This document shows, piece by piece, positions 37,281 to 46,847 of a stretch of DNA of 64,000 bases. The notes under the pieces are model-generated. The model was not told the DNA's origin, did no database searches, and saw only the letters and a program-made list of their open reading frames with translations. The stretch's first letter is position 1, and every line of letters starts with the position of its first letter. This stretch comes from Candidatus Epulonipiscium fishelsonii (GTDB lineage: Bacteria > Bacillota > Clostridia > Lachnospirales > Cellulosilyticaceae). Location: NCBI GenBank assembly GCA_001983455.1, contig LJDB01000052.1:1-64000 (forward strand). Reading direction: 5' to 3'. Made by a program: the position numbers and the translations under genes.

Positions 37281-38180
37281 ATGAAAAAATTACTTCATTT
37301 TACAACTTCAATTAGATGTCTACAATGGTTTAATAACGATTGGACAGAAATTGAAGTTTTTTTAAAAAAACATAATTTAAACGGAATTGAAATTGGACTA
37401 TACCCGGAATATTCTTTACAGAATATTCCAAAAAATATTGTAGAAGGAATGCATCTTTCATTTTACCCCGAATGGCTGGAACTTGATCAAGAACCTATTA
37501 TAGCTTCATATAAGTTACAATATCAAAAAGCAAAGCAACTAAAATCTAAATATATGGTCTTTCATGTAAGTCATGTTAAGCCTACTGATACCTTTACATG
37601 GAAATTTGATTACACTGATGAAGTTGTCGTCGATGCTACTATAGATTTATTGAATAATATCTTTCCAGAAGATGAAGATGGCCCAATGCTGTTGTTTGAA
37701 AATCTATGGTGGCCTGGTCTAACATTTTTAAACAAAACTATATGCCAAAAATTACTAGATAAGGTTAAATATAAAAATAAAGGATTTGTTCTTGATATAT
37801 CTCATTTAATTTTAATGAATAAAAATATTGATAATGAAGCTAAAGCTTATACTTTTATAAAAAAAGTTATGAATGATTTAAAAGAGCTTAAATCATATTT
37901 TAAGGTTATCCATATAAACAAGACTCTGCCAAAACATTATATGAGTCAAAATCATAGTTTTAAACTAGAAAATTATAAATCAGCCAAAGATGATTTTACA
38001 AGAAAAAAAATATTATTAAATCATATCAAAAAACTGGATCCACATGTCCCATTTGATAGTCCACTTATTAAAGATATTATAAAACTAGTTGACCCTGAAT
38101 TTTGTGTCTATGAAGTAAATCCTCAAAACATATATGAATTAAATTATTTTATCAAAACACAAAATACGTTTCTAAAGTGA
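37281..38180 (+). CDS. xylose isomerase-like TIM-barrel protein
   Basis: This 299-residue protein looks like the AP-endonuclease-2 / sugar-phosphate isomerase TIM-barrel superfamily. Possible metal-site residues are H in EGMHLSFYPEW, H in VFHVSHVK, E in LLFENLWWPG, D and H in LDISHLI, H in VIHINKTLPKH and a late E in VYEVNPQN. It is co-transcribed with the YcxB-like gene. No substrate can be assigned. Confidence 0.7.
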   Translation: MKKLLHFTTSIRCLQWFNNDWTEIEVFLKKHNLNGIEIGLYPEYSLQNIPKNIVEGMHLSFYPEWLELDQEPIIASYKLQYQKAKQLKSKYMVFHVSHVKPTDTFTWKFDYTDEVVVDATIDLLNNIFPEDEDGPMLLFENLWWPGLTFLNKTICQKLLDKVKYKNKGFVLDISHLILMNKNIDNEAKAYTFIKKVMNDLKELKSYFKVIHINKTLPKHYMSQNHSFKLENYKSAKDDFTRKKILLNHIKKLDPHVPFDSPLIKDIIKLVDPEFCVYEVNPQNIYELNYFIKTQNTFLK

Positions 38181-38233
38181 AATTTTAAAATATACAAAAG
38201 TTATTCTTTTGAAAAATATTATTATAAATAAAT

Positions 38234-38267
38234 AAAAAAGTGTTATACAAGTATAACACTTTTTTTG
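38234..38267 (+). terminator. strong intrinsic terminator after the TIM-barrel gene
   Basis: AAAAAAGTGTTATAC / GTATAACACTTTTTT forms a near-continuous stem ending in seven T. The rest of the 328-base gap up to the NlpC gene shows only AT-rich sequence and a long-range 8-base inverted repeat (ATTCTACT / AGTAGAAT, near 38.41-38.46 kb). Confidence 0.85.
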
Positions 38268-38508
38268 TGCTGTCGCAGTAAATGTTAAAGAAATATTAAT
38301 AGAATTTTAATACTTTTTTCATCTCACAAACATATTTTTTTTAAAATCAAGTTATTAAACAAGCTTTATCTTTATAGATATATAATAAGTAACTCAGAAA
38401 ACTAAAAATTCTACTGTACAATAAAACGTAATAATTGCTTAATAATAATACAAGTAGAATTAAAGCCGTGAGTAATTAAAATAAAATGTCAGAAAGGAAG
38501 TAGATCAC

Positions 38509-39522
38509 GTGAGAAGTAAAATCGTATTAATCACTATGGCAATTGCAATGTTATTACCAGCAACAATTTATGGAGAGGTTTATGGAGAGGTGAATGTTAA
38601 TATTTTAAATGCTAGAGAAACCACATCTGTAAATAGCGGGATTGTTCTCCAACTAGATAAGTATGACAAGGTCCAAATAGTTGAACAAATTGGTGACTGG
38701 GCAAAAATAAGAGTTGGTAATAACGAAGGTTATGTTATGAGTAATTTTTTAGATGCAACAAATGTAATTGCCGAAGCAAAAACTAATGGGGTACAATTAA
38801 GAAGTTATCCAGATGAAAATGCTTCAATAACTCTATTAAAATTAAATGCTACTGAAGACGTAGTAGTTGAATATAAAGTGAATGACTGGTATAAAGTCCA
38901 ATATAATAATACAGAAGGATTTGTTCATAAAGATCACATAATGGCAAGAAACTTGCAAGAGGTAGACGAACAAAGTTTGGCATACGTTAATGCTGTAGAA
39001 AGTTCAGCAATAGCAGTAGCAAACACCTCTGCGTATCCATCAACATACAGCTATCAGTCAACAGTTGTACATAGCCCTCAAACAGTTGTATATAGTCCTC
39101 AAGTAAAAACTTTTTCAAGCCCAAAAACTGTAACAGTGCAAACTTCAAACACTTCTCTTGGCCAACAAATAGTTAATACTGCTTTAAAATATAGAGGAGT
39201 AACACCTTATAAATATGGGGGCACTAGTTTAAAATATGGTGCAGATTGCTCTGGATTTGTCCAACAAATTTATAAAATGTATGGAATTAATTTATCAAGA
39301 AATTCTGCTGCACAATATGCAAATGATGGGTATAATGTGAGTACATCTAATATGATGCCTGGAGATTTAATATTTTATGGAAATGGAGTTGTTTCACATG
39401 TAGCAATTTATATGGGTGGGGGTCAAGTGGTTCATTGTAGTGATTATGGAACTGATGTCATAGTGGGGTCAGCATATCATATGGGAAAACCAATTATAGG
39501 AGTTAAAAGAGTTATTTATTAA
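38509..39522 (+). CDS. secreted SH3 / NlpC-P60 cell-wall hydrolase
   Basis: This 337-residue exported endopeptidase of peptidoglycan stem peptides has a signal peptide (1-22), two bacterial SH3 domains (about 25-85 and 88-150), and a Ser/Thr/Pro/Val-rich linker with repeated VVxSPQ units. The NlpC/P60 domain carries the triad C247 (ADCSGF), H297 (SHVAIYMGG) and H309 (VVHCSDY). The start is GTG with AAAGGAAG about 9 bases upstream. A bidirectional terminator separates it from glmS. Confidence 0.93.
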   Translation: MRSKIVLITMAIAMLLPATIYGEVYGEVNVNILNARETTSVNSGIVLQLDKYDKVQIVEQIGDWAKIRVGNNEGYVMSNFLDATNVIAEAKTNGVQLRSYPDENASITLLKLNATEDVVVEYKVNDWYKVQYNNTEGFVHKDHIMARNLQEVDEQSLAYVNAVESSAIAVANTSAYPSTYSYQSTVVHSPQTVVYSPQVKTFSSPKTVTVQTSNTSLGQQIVNTALKYRGVTPYKYGGTSLKYGADCSGFVQQIYKMYGINLSRNSAAQYANDGYNVSTSNMMPGDLIFYGNGVVSHVAIYMGGGQVVHCSDYGTDVIVGSAYHMGKPIIGVKRVIY

Positions 39523-39532
39523 TAGGTTGTTG

Positions 39533-39561
39533 AAAAATAGGGGCATAGAGCCCCTATTTTT
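39533..39561. terminator. bidirectional terminator between NlpC gene and glmS
   Basis: AAAAATAGGGGC / GCCCCTATTTTT forms a 12-base perfect stem with a 5-base loop. T runs lie on both strands, and it overlaps the glmS stop codon. Confidence 0.9.
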
Positions 39562-41350
39562 ATTCTACTGTAACAGATTTTGCTAAATTTCTAGGTTTAT
39601 CAATATCAAGTCCACGTCCAAGAGCTGCATAATATGCAAGAAGTTGAGTTGGTACGATTGTTACTAGTGGAGAAAGAATAGGATTTACATCATCTATAAC
39701 TATTTGGTCTTTAGCAGAACTAATTGATTTTAATGAAATAACTATTACTTTTGCTCCACGAGATTTTACTTCTTTGATATTTGAACGAGTGTTCAAGTTA
39801 ATGTTTTCCTGTGAAATAACTGCAATTACTGGTGTATCTTCTTCAATAAGTGCAATTGTTCCATGTTTTAATTCACCAGCAGCAAAACCTTCTGTTTGAA
39901 TGTAAGAAATTTCTTTTAACTTTAAAGCAGCTTCAATAGCTACATAATAGTCAATATGTCTACCAATATAAAAGCAATTTCTTTTTGTAAGATACTCATC
40001 GGCTAATTCTTTGTACATAAGCTTATTGTCTGTAATACTTTCAATTACATTAGCAATAAGAGCCAAATCTTTCTTTAATCCAATGGGATCCAAATTTGCT
40101 TGATCTGAAGCAAGAATTGCCATAACTGCTATTTGAGAAGTGTAAGCTTTTGTTGAAGCAACTGCAATTTCAACTCCTGCATGAAGAAGAAGTGTATAGT
40201 CTGCTTCACGAGAAAGTGTAGAAGATTTTACATTTGTAATTGTAAGTGATTTATATCCTAAAGATTTAATTTTTACTAATACCGCACGGCTGTCTGCAGT
40301 TTCACCAGATTGTGACAAGAAAATAAATAATGGATTTGAACTTATAATTGGTGTGTTATAAACAAATTCAGATGCTATATGCACTTCTGTTGGAATGTTA
40401 CTTATAGTTTCAAATAGTTGTTTACCCACAAAACCAGCGTTCATACTAGTTCCTGCTGCTACAATGTAAATTCTATCAGTATTTTTTAATGTTTCTACTA
40501 TGTTTGGATTAATGTTAAATCCTGTATCCGTAAAATATTTGGCAACAATTCTACGAATTGCATAAGGTTGCTCGTCAATTTCTTTTAACATATAAAACGG
40601 ATAAATTCCTTTTTCAGTATCAGCTGCATCTAATGTTTCAGTGTAATATGGTCTATCAATTTTGACTCCCAATATAGAGTAGATACATACATCTTCAGGA
40701 GTAAGTACAATAAATTCTTCATCATGAAGTTCTATAAATTGGTTTGTATAATTTATAATTGACATAGCATCTGAACCAACCATGTTAAAACCGTCTCCAA
40801 GTCCTATTAATAAAGGCGATTTGCTTTTAGCTGCATATAAAGTAGCGGGACTTTGATCATCAATTATAGTGAGTGCATACGAACCTTCTATTAGTCCCAT
40901 AACATGACGAATAGCTACATCCACAGGTTCTTCTGCTTCGACAAATGTCTCAATAAGTGCAACCACTACCTCAGTGTCTGTATCAGAAATAAATTCATAA
41001 TCTTGTAAGTATTTATTACGTAATTCAACTTCATTTTCAATAACTCCGTTATGCACTAAAGTAAATCTCCCGCTAGAGCTTTGATGTGGATGGGAATTAA
41101 TACTGTTTGGAACACCGTGGGTTGCCCATCTTGTGTGACCTATCCCCAAAGTAGAAGGAATGTAATTATCTACTATTTTACGTAAATTTGCTACACGACC
41201 TTTATCTTTAAAAACTTTAACCCCGTTGTTGTAAATTGCAATTCCAGCTGAATCATATCCACGATATTCTAATTTTTCAAGACCAGATAATAAAATTTCT
41301 TTTACATCTTTTTGATTTGGGAAGCCAACATATCCTACTATTCCACACAT
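39560..41350 (-). CDS. glmS: glutamine-fructose-6-phosphate aminotransferase
   Basis: This 596-residue GlmS makes glucosamine 6-phosphate from fructose 6-phosphate and glutamine, the first step to wall amino sugars. The start at 41350 gives MCGIVGYVG, with Cys2 as the N-terminal nucleophile; GGAGG lies 8 bases upstream, and 12 extra upstream codons would bury the cysteine. GHTRWATHG follows. Two SIS domains carry AAGTSMNAGF and SQSGETADS, and the C-terminus is PRNLAKSVTVE. No glmS ribozyme is evident in the leader. Confidence 0.97.
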   Translation of the reverse strand: MCGIVGYVGFPNQKDVKEILLSGLEKLEYRGYDSAGIAIYNNGVKVFKDKGRVANLRKIVDNYIPSTLGIGHTRWATHGVPNSINSHPHQSSSGRFTLVHNGVIENEVELRNKYLQDYEFISDTDTEVVVALIETFVEAEEPVDVAIRHVMGLIEGSYALTIIDDQSPATLYAAKSKSPLLIGLGDGFNMVGSDAMSIINYTNQFIELHDEEFIVLTPEDVCIYSILGVKIDRPYYTETLDAADTEKGIYPFYMLKEIDEQPYAIRRIVAKYFTDTGFNINPNIVETLKNTDRIYIVAAGTSMNAGFVGKQLFETISNIPTEVHIASEFVYNTPIISSNPLFIFLSQSGETADSRAVLVKIKSLGYKSLTITNVKSSTLSREADYTLLLHAGVEIAVASTKAYTSQIAVMAILASDQANLDPIGLKKDLALIANVIESITDNKLMYKELADEYLTKRNCFYIGRHIDYYVAIEAALKLKEISYIQTEGFAAGELKHGTIALIEEDTPVIAVISQENINLNTRSNIKEVKSRGAKVIVISLKSISSAKDQIVIDDVNPILSPLVTIVPTQLLAYYAALGRGLDIDKPRNLAKSVTVE

Positions 41351-41705
41351 ATTTATAACCTCCAATAATATATTTTTTATATTCACTAATACTATTATTA
41401 TAACATGGATTGACAGATTTTTAAAAGAAGTCCCATAAATTCTTATTTTATTCTGTCTTTACAATTATATGTAAATTTATAATCATAATGTCTAAAATGA
41501 AAATAACATTTTTAACATATTTATGGATGAGCTGCGTATTCGCATATTTGTTTGTTAATGTTTATACATTTTTAATATTATTTGTTGGCTAATATTTTAA
41601 AGGACATTTTTAATTGTCACTATCAATTATGCCAAAAGAAGTATAATATTACATTGAAATTTATGAAAAAATAAAGTACAATATATTTATGGAGGAATTC
41701 TTTCA
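41351..41705. other. divergent intergenic region glmS / mtlR
   Basis: This 355-base AT-rich promoter region has no open frame of note. A TATAAT at 41642-41647 lies about 60 bases before mtlR, and TTGACA with CATAAA 18 bases later begins near 41409 on the plus strand. I see no glmS ribozyme core and no clear ribonucleic antiterminator for the mannitol operon. Confidence 0.45.
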
Positions 41706-43808
41706 ATGAAATTAACTTTAAGACAAACAGAAATTATAAAAATAATTTTAGATTCCACAATTAATGTACCTTGTAATATGCAATTTATTTCAACTAAACT
41801 TAATATTAGCCATAGAACAGTTTCCAGAGAACTTTCTGCAATTGAAGATTGGTTTAAAGAAAATAATCTATTATTAGTAAAAAAAGCAGGAGTTGGAATT
41901 TATTGGGATCAAAACCATATTACAAAAGAGGAAGTTATAAATTTACTGCAAAATGCTTTGGCTAGTAAAGAGTATTCTAAAGAAGAACGTAAAAGATACA
42001 TTATAAAAGAAATAATAAATAGTAAACAGCCTATAAAGTCTAGTTATTTTATTATGAAACTAGGTATTTCTTCAAAAACATTTAAAATGGATATGGATGA
42101 AGTTACTAAATGGCTACATTACTATGGAGTATCAGTCATAAATAAGTCCGCAATTGGAATAGCTGTAGTAGAAAACGAGATAAATATTAGGAAAGCTATC
42201 ATTGGTCTTATACATGAAATTTACGGGGATGAATTGCTTATAAACTTTCTAAATGGAGATTTTATACTTTCTAGTATTAAAGGAAATACTTCAAATGTTA
42301 GTAATATAAAGATGCTTGAATTTATAAATTTAAAGACTCTTAATATTGTTAAAGAAATTATGACACCTATTAAAAATAATATTCATTGTAATGATGGATC
42401 TTATATGAATATTTTGATGTACCTAGTAGTTCTATCATATAGAATGCAAAACAATTGTTTTATCGCCATTCAGAATAATGAATATGTAAATAATGATATT
42501 ACAAAGTATATCACATTGGCTAAAAAAATTATTATCTATTTAGAAGAACAATTTAAATGCAATATGATAGAAAATGAAATAATTTATTTGGCAAATTATT
42601 TAGCGACGTTAGATTTAAACTTTGAGCACGAGTTTAACATCAAAATAAGTCAAAATGTTAAAGAGTTAATTAGTATAGTACAAAATAAAATAGGCATTAA
42701 ATTTGAAGCTGATATATGTTTACTAAATGATTTGATAAAGCATTTAAAATTTACAATTCCTATATTAGAAAAGAAAATTAGTATTCAAAATTTTCAAATT
42801 GATTTTTTGAAAGAAAATTACATTGAAATTTTTGAAGCTACAAAAGAAGGTCTCAATATTATTTTAAAAAGATACAATATTGATGAAGTTCCAGAGGAAG
42901 AAATAGCTTTTATTACTATGCATTTTGCAAATTCTGCTGAAAGAATGTTTGACAATTGTAAAATAAGAATTGTAATAATTTGCCCTAGTGGCATTGGAAC
43001 TGCAAGAATGCTTAAAACTAGTTTAATGAAGGCATTTTCATTTTTTGAAATCGTTAATACTTTATCAATAGTAGACATTAATACTAATCAACTTAAACAA
43101 GACAATATCCAATTAATAGTTTCGACTATGAAATTAGATTTAGATTTTCCTAATATTAAAGTTAACCCAATTTTATCAGCACAAGATAAAGTTGATTTAA
43201 AATTTATAGTTAAAGACTTAGTAACATTTACTAATGAAGATTTAATTGCAAAAAATCAGATAAAAGAACCAACGGCTAGTTATAATACATCATATCTAAA
43301 CATTAGAGAGATCACACAATATGGATTAGAAATAATCAATATTATAGACAGTGTATTTTTGTATAAAAGTAATGTAATGTCTTCAAAGTATGAAATGATT
43401 CAAAAAGTTGCTACTTTAGTAGGAAAAACTCCTAAAGATATAATTGAAATATCAGAAAAACTAGTAGCTCGTGAAAGAATAACAAGTACTTATATAAGTC
43501 AGTTTAATGTATATTTATTTCATTGCAAGACTAGTGGAATAGATAACTTAAAGTTTGGATTTGTCAAATTAATTCGACCTTTTTCAAATAGTAGTGGTGA
43601 TGTTGTAAAAGGAGCAATAGCATTATTGGTTCCACAAAGTACAAATACAATGTATACTAACATATCTTCAGCAATAAGTGAGAATTTAGCAGAGAATGCC
43701 ATTATGGAAAAAATAATGCAAGCAAAGAATAAATTTGAGATATCTAATATTATAGAAAATATTTTATTAAAAATGTTTATTAACTACATTAATGAAACGG
43801 GGGAATAA
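41706..43808 (+). CDS. mtlR: MtlR-type PRD transcriptional activator
   Basis: This 700-residue activator for a PTS sugar operon has an N-terminal HTH_11 (TLRQTEIIKIILDS...HRTVSRELSAIEDWF), a second HTH, two PRD domains with candidate phospho-histidines (PRD2 MHFANSAERM), a EIIB-like domain (ICPSGIGTARMLKTSL) and a C-terminal EIIA-like domain (FNVYLFHCKTS). Phosphorylation by HPr and EII parts would report mannitol flux. It lies two bases before mtlA in the same direction. A GGAGGAATTC site precedes the ATG. Confidence 0.9.
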   Translation: MKLTLRQTEIIKIILDSTINVPCNMQFISTKLNISHRTVSRELSAIEDWFKENNLLLVKKAGVGIYWDQNHITKEEVINLLQNALASKEYSKEERKRYIIKEIINSKQPIKSSYFIMKLGISSKTFKMDMDEVTKWLHYYGVSVINKSAIGIAVVENEINIRKAIIGLIHEIYGDELLINFLNGDFILSSIKGNTSNVSNIKMLEFINLKTLNIVKEIMTPIKNNIHCNDGSYMNILMYLVVLSYRMQNNCFIAIQNNEYVNNDITKYITLAKKIIIYLEEQFKCNMIENEIIYLANYLATLDLNFEHEFNIKISQNVKELISIVQNKIGIKFEADICLLNDLIKHLKFTIPILEKKISIQNFQIDFLKENYIEIFEATKEGLNIILKRYNIDEVPEEEIAFITMHFANSAERMFDNCKIRIVIICPSGIGTARMLKTSLMKAFSFFEIVNTLSIVDINTNQLKQDNIQLIVSTMKLDLDFPNIKVNPILSAQDKVDLKFIVKDLVTFTNEDLIAKNQIKEPTASYNTSYLNIREITQYGLEIINIIDSVFLYKSNVMSSKYEMIQKVATLVGKTPKDIIEISEKLVARERITSTYISQFNVYLFHCKTSGIDNLKFGFVKLIRPFSNSSGDVVKGAIALLVPQSTNTMYTNISSAISENLAENAIMEKIMQAKNKFEISNIIENILLKMFINYINETGE

Positions 43809-43810
43809 TT

Positions 43811-45667
43811 ATGAAATCAGCAGTACAAAAGTTTGGCAAAACTTTAAGTGGAATGGTTATGCCAAATATGGGTGCTTTCATAGCTTGGGGGTTTATAACA
43901 GCATTATTTATACCAGCAGGATGGCTACCAAATGAAGCTTTAGCAACACTAGTTGGTCCAATGTTAAATTATTTATTGCCAATACTTATTGCATATTCAG
44001 CAGGAAAAATGTTTGGCGGAGATAAAGGTGCAGTTGTAGCAGGAATTGCAGTTATTGGTGTAATTATGGGTGCACCAGATCAGGCAATGTTAATAGGTGC
44101 AATGCTAGTAGGGCCAATTGCTGGATTATGTATAACAAAATTTGATCAAGCAATTGACGGCAAAGTAAAAGCTGGATTTGAGATGTTAATAAATAATTTC
44201 TCAACAGGAATCATTGGTATGATACTTGCTATAATTGGATTTTATTTCATTGGTCCAGTTATGACTGCTATTTTAAGTGTATTAACAGCAGGAGTTAATA
44301 TATTAATAACAAATGGGTTATTACCTTTTGTAGCAATTTTTGTTGAACCTGCAAAAGTATTATTTTTAAACAATGCAATTAATCATGGTATTTTTACACC
44401 AATTGGAACAGAACAAGTTGCAGAATTTGGAAAGTCAATAATGTATATGATTGAATCAAACCCTGGCCCAGGACTTGGTGTAATTCTTGCATATATGGTA
44501 TTTTCAAAAAATAAAACAACAAAAGCATCCGCTTCAGGAGCCTCTATTATTCAATTCTTTGGAGGAATTCATGAAATTTATTTCCCATATGTACTTATGA
44601 ACCCTACCGTAATTTTAGGACCAATTATTGCTTCAATAGCAACAATATTCTATTATGTACATTTTGGAGCAGGACTTGTAGCACCAGCAGCACCAGGATC
44701 AATTATTGCATATCTTGCAGTTGCACCAAAAGGTGAAACAGTAATTGTACTAGGTGGAGTAGCAATCGCAACAGCTATATCATTTATTATTTCTTCTATT
44801 TTTGTAAAAATGGCTGGAGATAAAGATTTAGATGCAGCACGTGAACAAATGGCTGACATGAAAGCTCAAGCAAAAGGAATAGAGTTCCATAAAAACGGAG
44901 ATATTAAAAAAGTAGTATTTGCATGTGACGCTGGAATGGGATCATCTGCAATGGGAGCAACCAAATTTAGAAATAGGATTGCAAACCTTAATTTAGGGAT
45001 AACTGTAACAAATACATCAGTTGACAATGTGCCAAATGATGCTGATATTGTTGTATGCCAAGAAATTTTGAAAGAAAGAGCAATGAAATCTGCACCACAA
45101 GCTCAAATAATTACAATTGGAAACTTCTTAGCAGATCCAAATCTTGATGCACTATATAATTTAGTATCAGCTAAAAAGGATACCACTACTGCTCAACCAG
45201 CACCTTCTTCAAATAATATAAGTTCATCAAATATATCTGAAGGGGTATTTACAAGAGAAAATGTGAAACTTGGAATGAAATCAAGTACAAAACAAGAAGC
45301 AATTGTTGAAGCTGGAAAATTATTAGTTAAACAAGGGTATGTAGAAGAAGACTATATTCAAGGAATGTTGGATAGAGAAGAAATTGCAACAACTTGTCTT
45401 GGAATGGGAATTGCAATTCCACATGGAACTAGTGCAATGAAAAAAGAAGTTCTGAAAACAGGAATTGTATTTATTCAATATCCAGATGGAGTAAAATTTG
45501 GTGACGAGATTGTCAATTTGGTATTTGGAATTGGTGCCGTTGGAGATGAACATTTAGACGTACTGTCAAAAATAACTGAAACTCTTGAAGATGACGATTT
45601 AGTTAAAGAACTAAAAAGTACAACAGATTTAAATAGAGTTATGGAAATTTTACAAATAAATATTTAA
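43811..45667 (+). CDS. mtlA: mannitol PTS permease EIICBA
   Basis: This 618-residue fused PTS enzyme imports mannitol and phosphorylates it to mannitol 1-phosphate. The membrane IIC domain (about 1-340) includes GGIHEIYFPYVLM, the IIB domain carries the phospho-cysteine in FACDAGMGSSAMGATKF, an asparagine/serine-rich linker follows, and the IIA domain has the phospho-histidine in AIPHGTS. The three-domain fusion is like E. coli MtlA; bacilli usually split off IIA as MtlF. It forms an operon with mtlR, mtlD and ptsI. Confidence 0.96.
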   Translation: MKSAVQKFGKTLSGMVMPNMGAFIAWGFITALFIPAGWLPNEALATLVGPMLNYLLPILIAYSAGKMFGGDKGAVVAGIAVIGVIMGAPDQAMLIGAMLVGPIAGLCITKFDQAIDGKVKAGFEMLINNFSTGIIGMILAIIGFYFIGPVMTAILSVLTAGVNILITNGLLPFVAIFVEPAKVLFLNNAINHGIFTPIGTEQVAEFGKSIMYMIESNPGPGLGVILAYMVFSKNKTTKASASGASIIQFFGGIHEIYFPYVLMNPTVILGPIIASIATIFYYVHFGAGLVAPAAPGSIIAYLAVAPKGETVIVLGGVAIATAISFIISSIFVKMAGDKDLDAAREQMADMKAQAKGIEFHKNGDIKKVVFACDAGMGSSAMGATKFRNRIANLNLGITVTNTSVDNVPNDADIVVCQEILKERAMKSAPQAQIITIGNFLADPNLDALYNLVSAKKDTTTAQPAPSSNNISSSNISEGVFTRENVKLGMKSSTKQEAIVEAGKLLVKQGYVEEDYIQGMLDREEIATTCLGMGIAIPHGTSAMKKEVLKTGIVFIQYPDGVKFGDEIVNLVFGIGAVGDEHLDVLSKITETLEDDDLVKELKSTTDLNRVMEILQINI

Positions 45668-45685
45668 TTTGAAAGGATTTCAAAT

Positions 45686-46837
45686 ATGAAAAAAGCAATT
45701 CAATTAGGAGCAGGAAATATTGGCAGGGGCTTTATAGGCTCCCTGCTACACAAATCAGGTTATCACGTAGTTTTTGCGGATGTTGTTGAACCAGTAGTTA
45801 ATAGAATTAATACAGATAAGGAATATACTATTTTTATAAAGGATACAGAATCTAGTGAAGAAAAAGTAGATAATATTAGTGCTGTATATTCTAATAAAGA
45901 AGAATTTATAGATGTGATGAAAGAAGCGGAAATTCTAACAACAGCGGTAGGTCCAAACGTACTAAAAATAGTAGCTTCGACAATTGCAAAAGGAATTACT
46001 GCACGTTTTGAGTCAGGAATTACAGGATATTTTAATATAATTGCTTGTGAAAATGCTTTAAATGCATCTTCAGGCTTAAAAGACAATGTATATGAATATT
46101 TATCTGATGAGGTCAAAGCTTATGCTGATGAATACATTGGTTTTCCAAATTCATCTGTAGATAGAATTGTGCCACCTGCATATTGTTCAAATCCAATTGA
46201 TGTTGTGGTGGAAAAGTACTATGAATGGAATGTACAGAAAATAGAATTTAAGGGACCAATCCCTAAGATTGAAGGAATGAACTTAGCAGATAACTTAATG
46301 TCTTATGTAGAAAGAAAACTATTTACTTTAAATACAGGTCATGCAATTACCGCATATCTTGGATATTTAAAAGGATATAAAACAGTGGATCAAAGTATAG
46401 ATGACCCTGAAATTTATAAAATTGTAAAGAATGCAATGGTTGAAAGTGGCAATGCACTAATAGAAAAATATCATTTTGATAAAGATGAACATTTAAAATA
46501 TATTCATAAAATTATTAATAGGTTTAAAAACGCTCATTTAAAAGATGATGTAACAAGAGTTGGCCGTGAGCCTTTAAGAAAGCTTTCACCAACTGATAGA
46601 CTTATTAAACCTATGCAAACTGCTTTATATTATAATTTACCTATAGACAATTTAATTATAGGAGTGGCTGCTGCATTTAATTTCAGAAATCAAGATGATC
46701 CACAAAGCAGACAGCTTGCAGAAGAACTTAATACGCACGATTTGGTAAGTGTTATTAAAGAAGTAACTAAATTAACACAACCTGAAATAATCAATAAAAT
46801 TGTATTGGCATATAATAAGTTTCAAAATATGGATTAG
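45686..46837 (+). CDS. mtlD: mannitol-1-phosphate 5-dehydrogenase
   Basis: This 383-residue NAD-dependent long-chain polyol dehydrogenase turns mannitol 1-phosphate into fructose 6-phosphate. The Rossmann motif GAGNIGRGFIG is at 8-18, and the family sequence KLFTLNTGHAITAYLGYLKG is present. GAAAGGA precedes the ATG. It follows mtlA by 18 bases. Its product feeds glycolysis and the GlmS reaction next door, and is also a product of the sulfo-TAL pathway. Confidence 0.96.
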   Translation: MKKAIQLGAGNIGRGFIGSLLHKSGYHVVFADVVEPVVNRINTDKEYTIFIKDTESSEEKVDNISAVYSNKEEFIDVMKEAEILTTAVGPNVLKIVASTIAKGITARFESGITGYFNIIACENALNASSGLKDNVYEYLSDEVKAYADEYIGFPNSSVDRIVPPAYCSNPIDVVVEKYYEWNVQKIEFKGPIPKIEGMNLADNLMSYVERKLFTLNTGHAITAYLGYLKGYKTVDQSIDDPEIYKIVKNAMVESGNALIEKYHFDKDEHLKYIHKIINRFKNAHLKDDVTRVGREPLRKLSPTDRLIKPMQTALYYNLPIDNLIIGVAAAFNFRNQDDPQSRQLAEELNTHDLVSVIKEVTKLTQPEIINKIVLAYNKFQNMD

Positions 46838-46847
46838 GGGGAGAATA

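Noticed and set aside
41351-41705. Possible glmS ribozyme upstream of glmS
   Set aside because: The conserved ribozyme core and GGAGG-adjacent fold are not present in the leader; only AT-rich sequence is seen.
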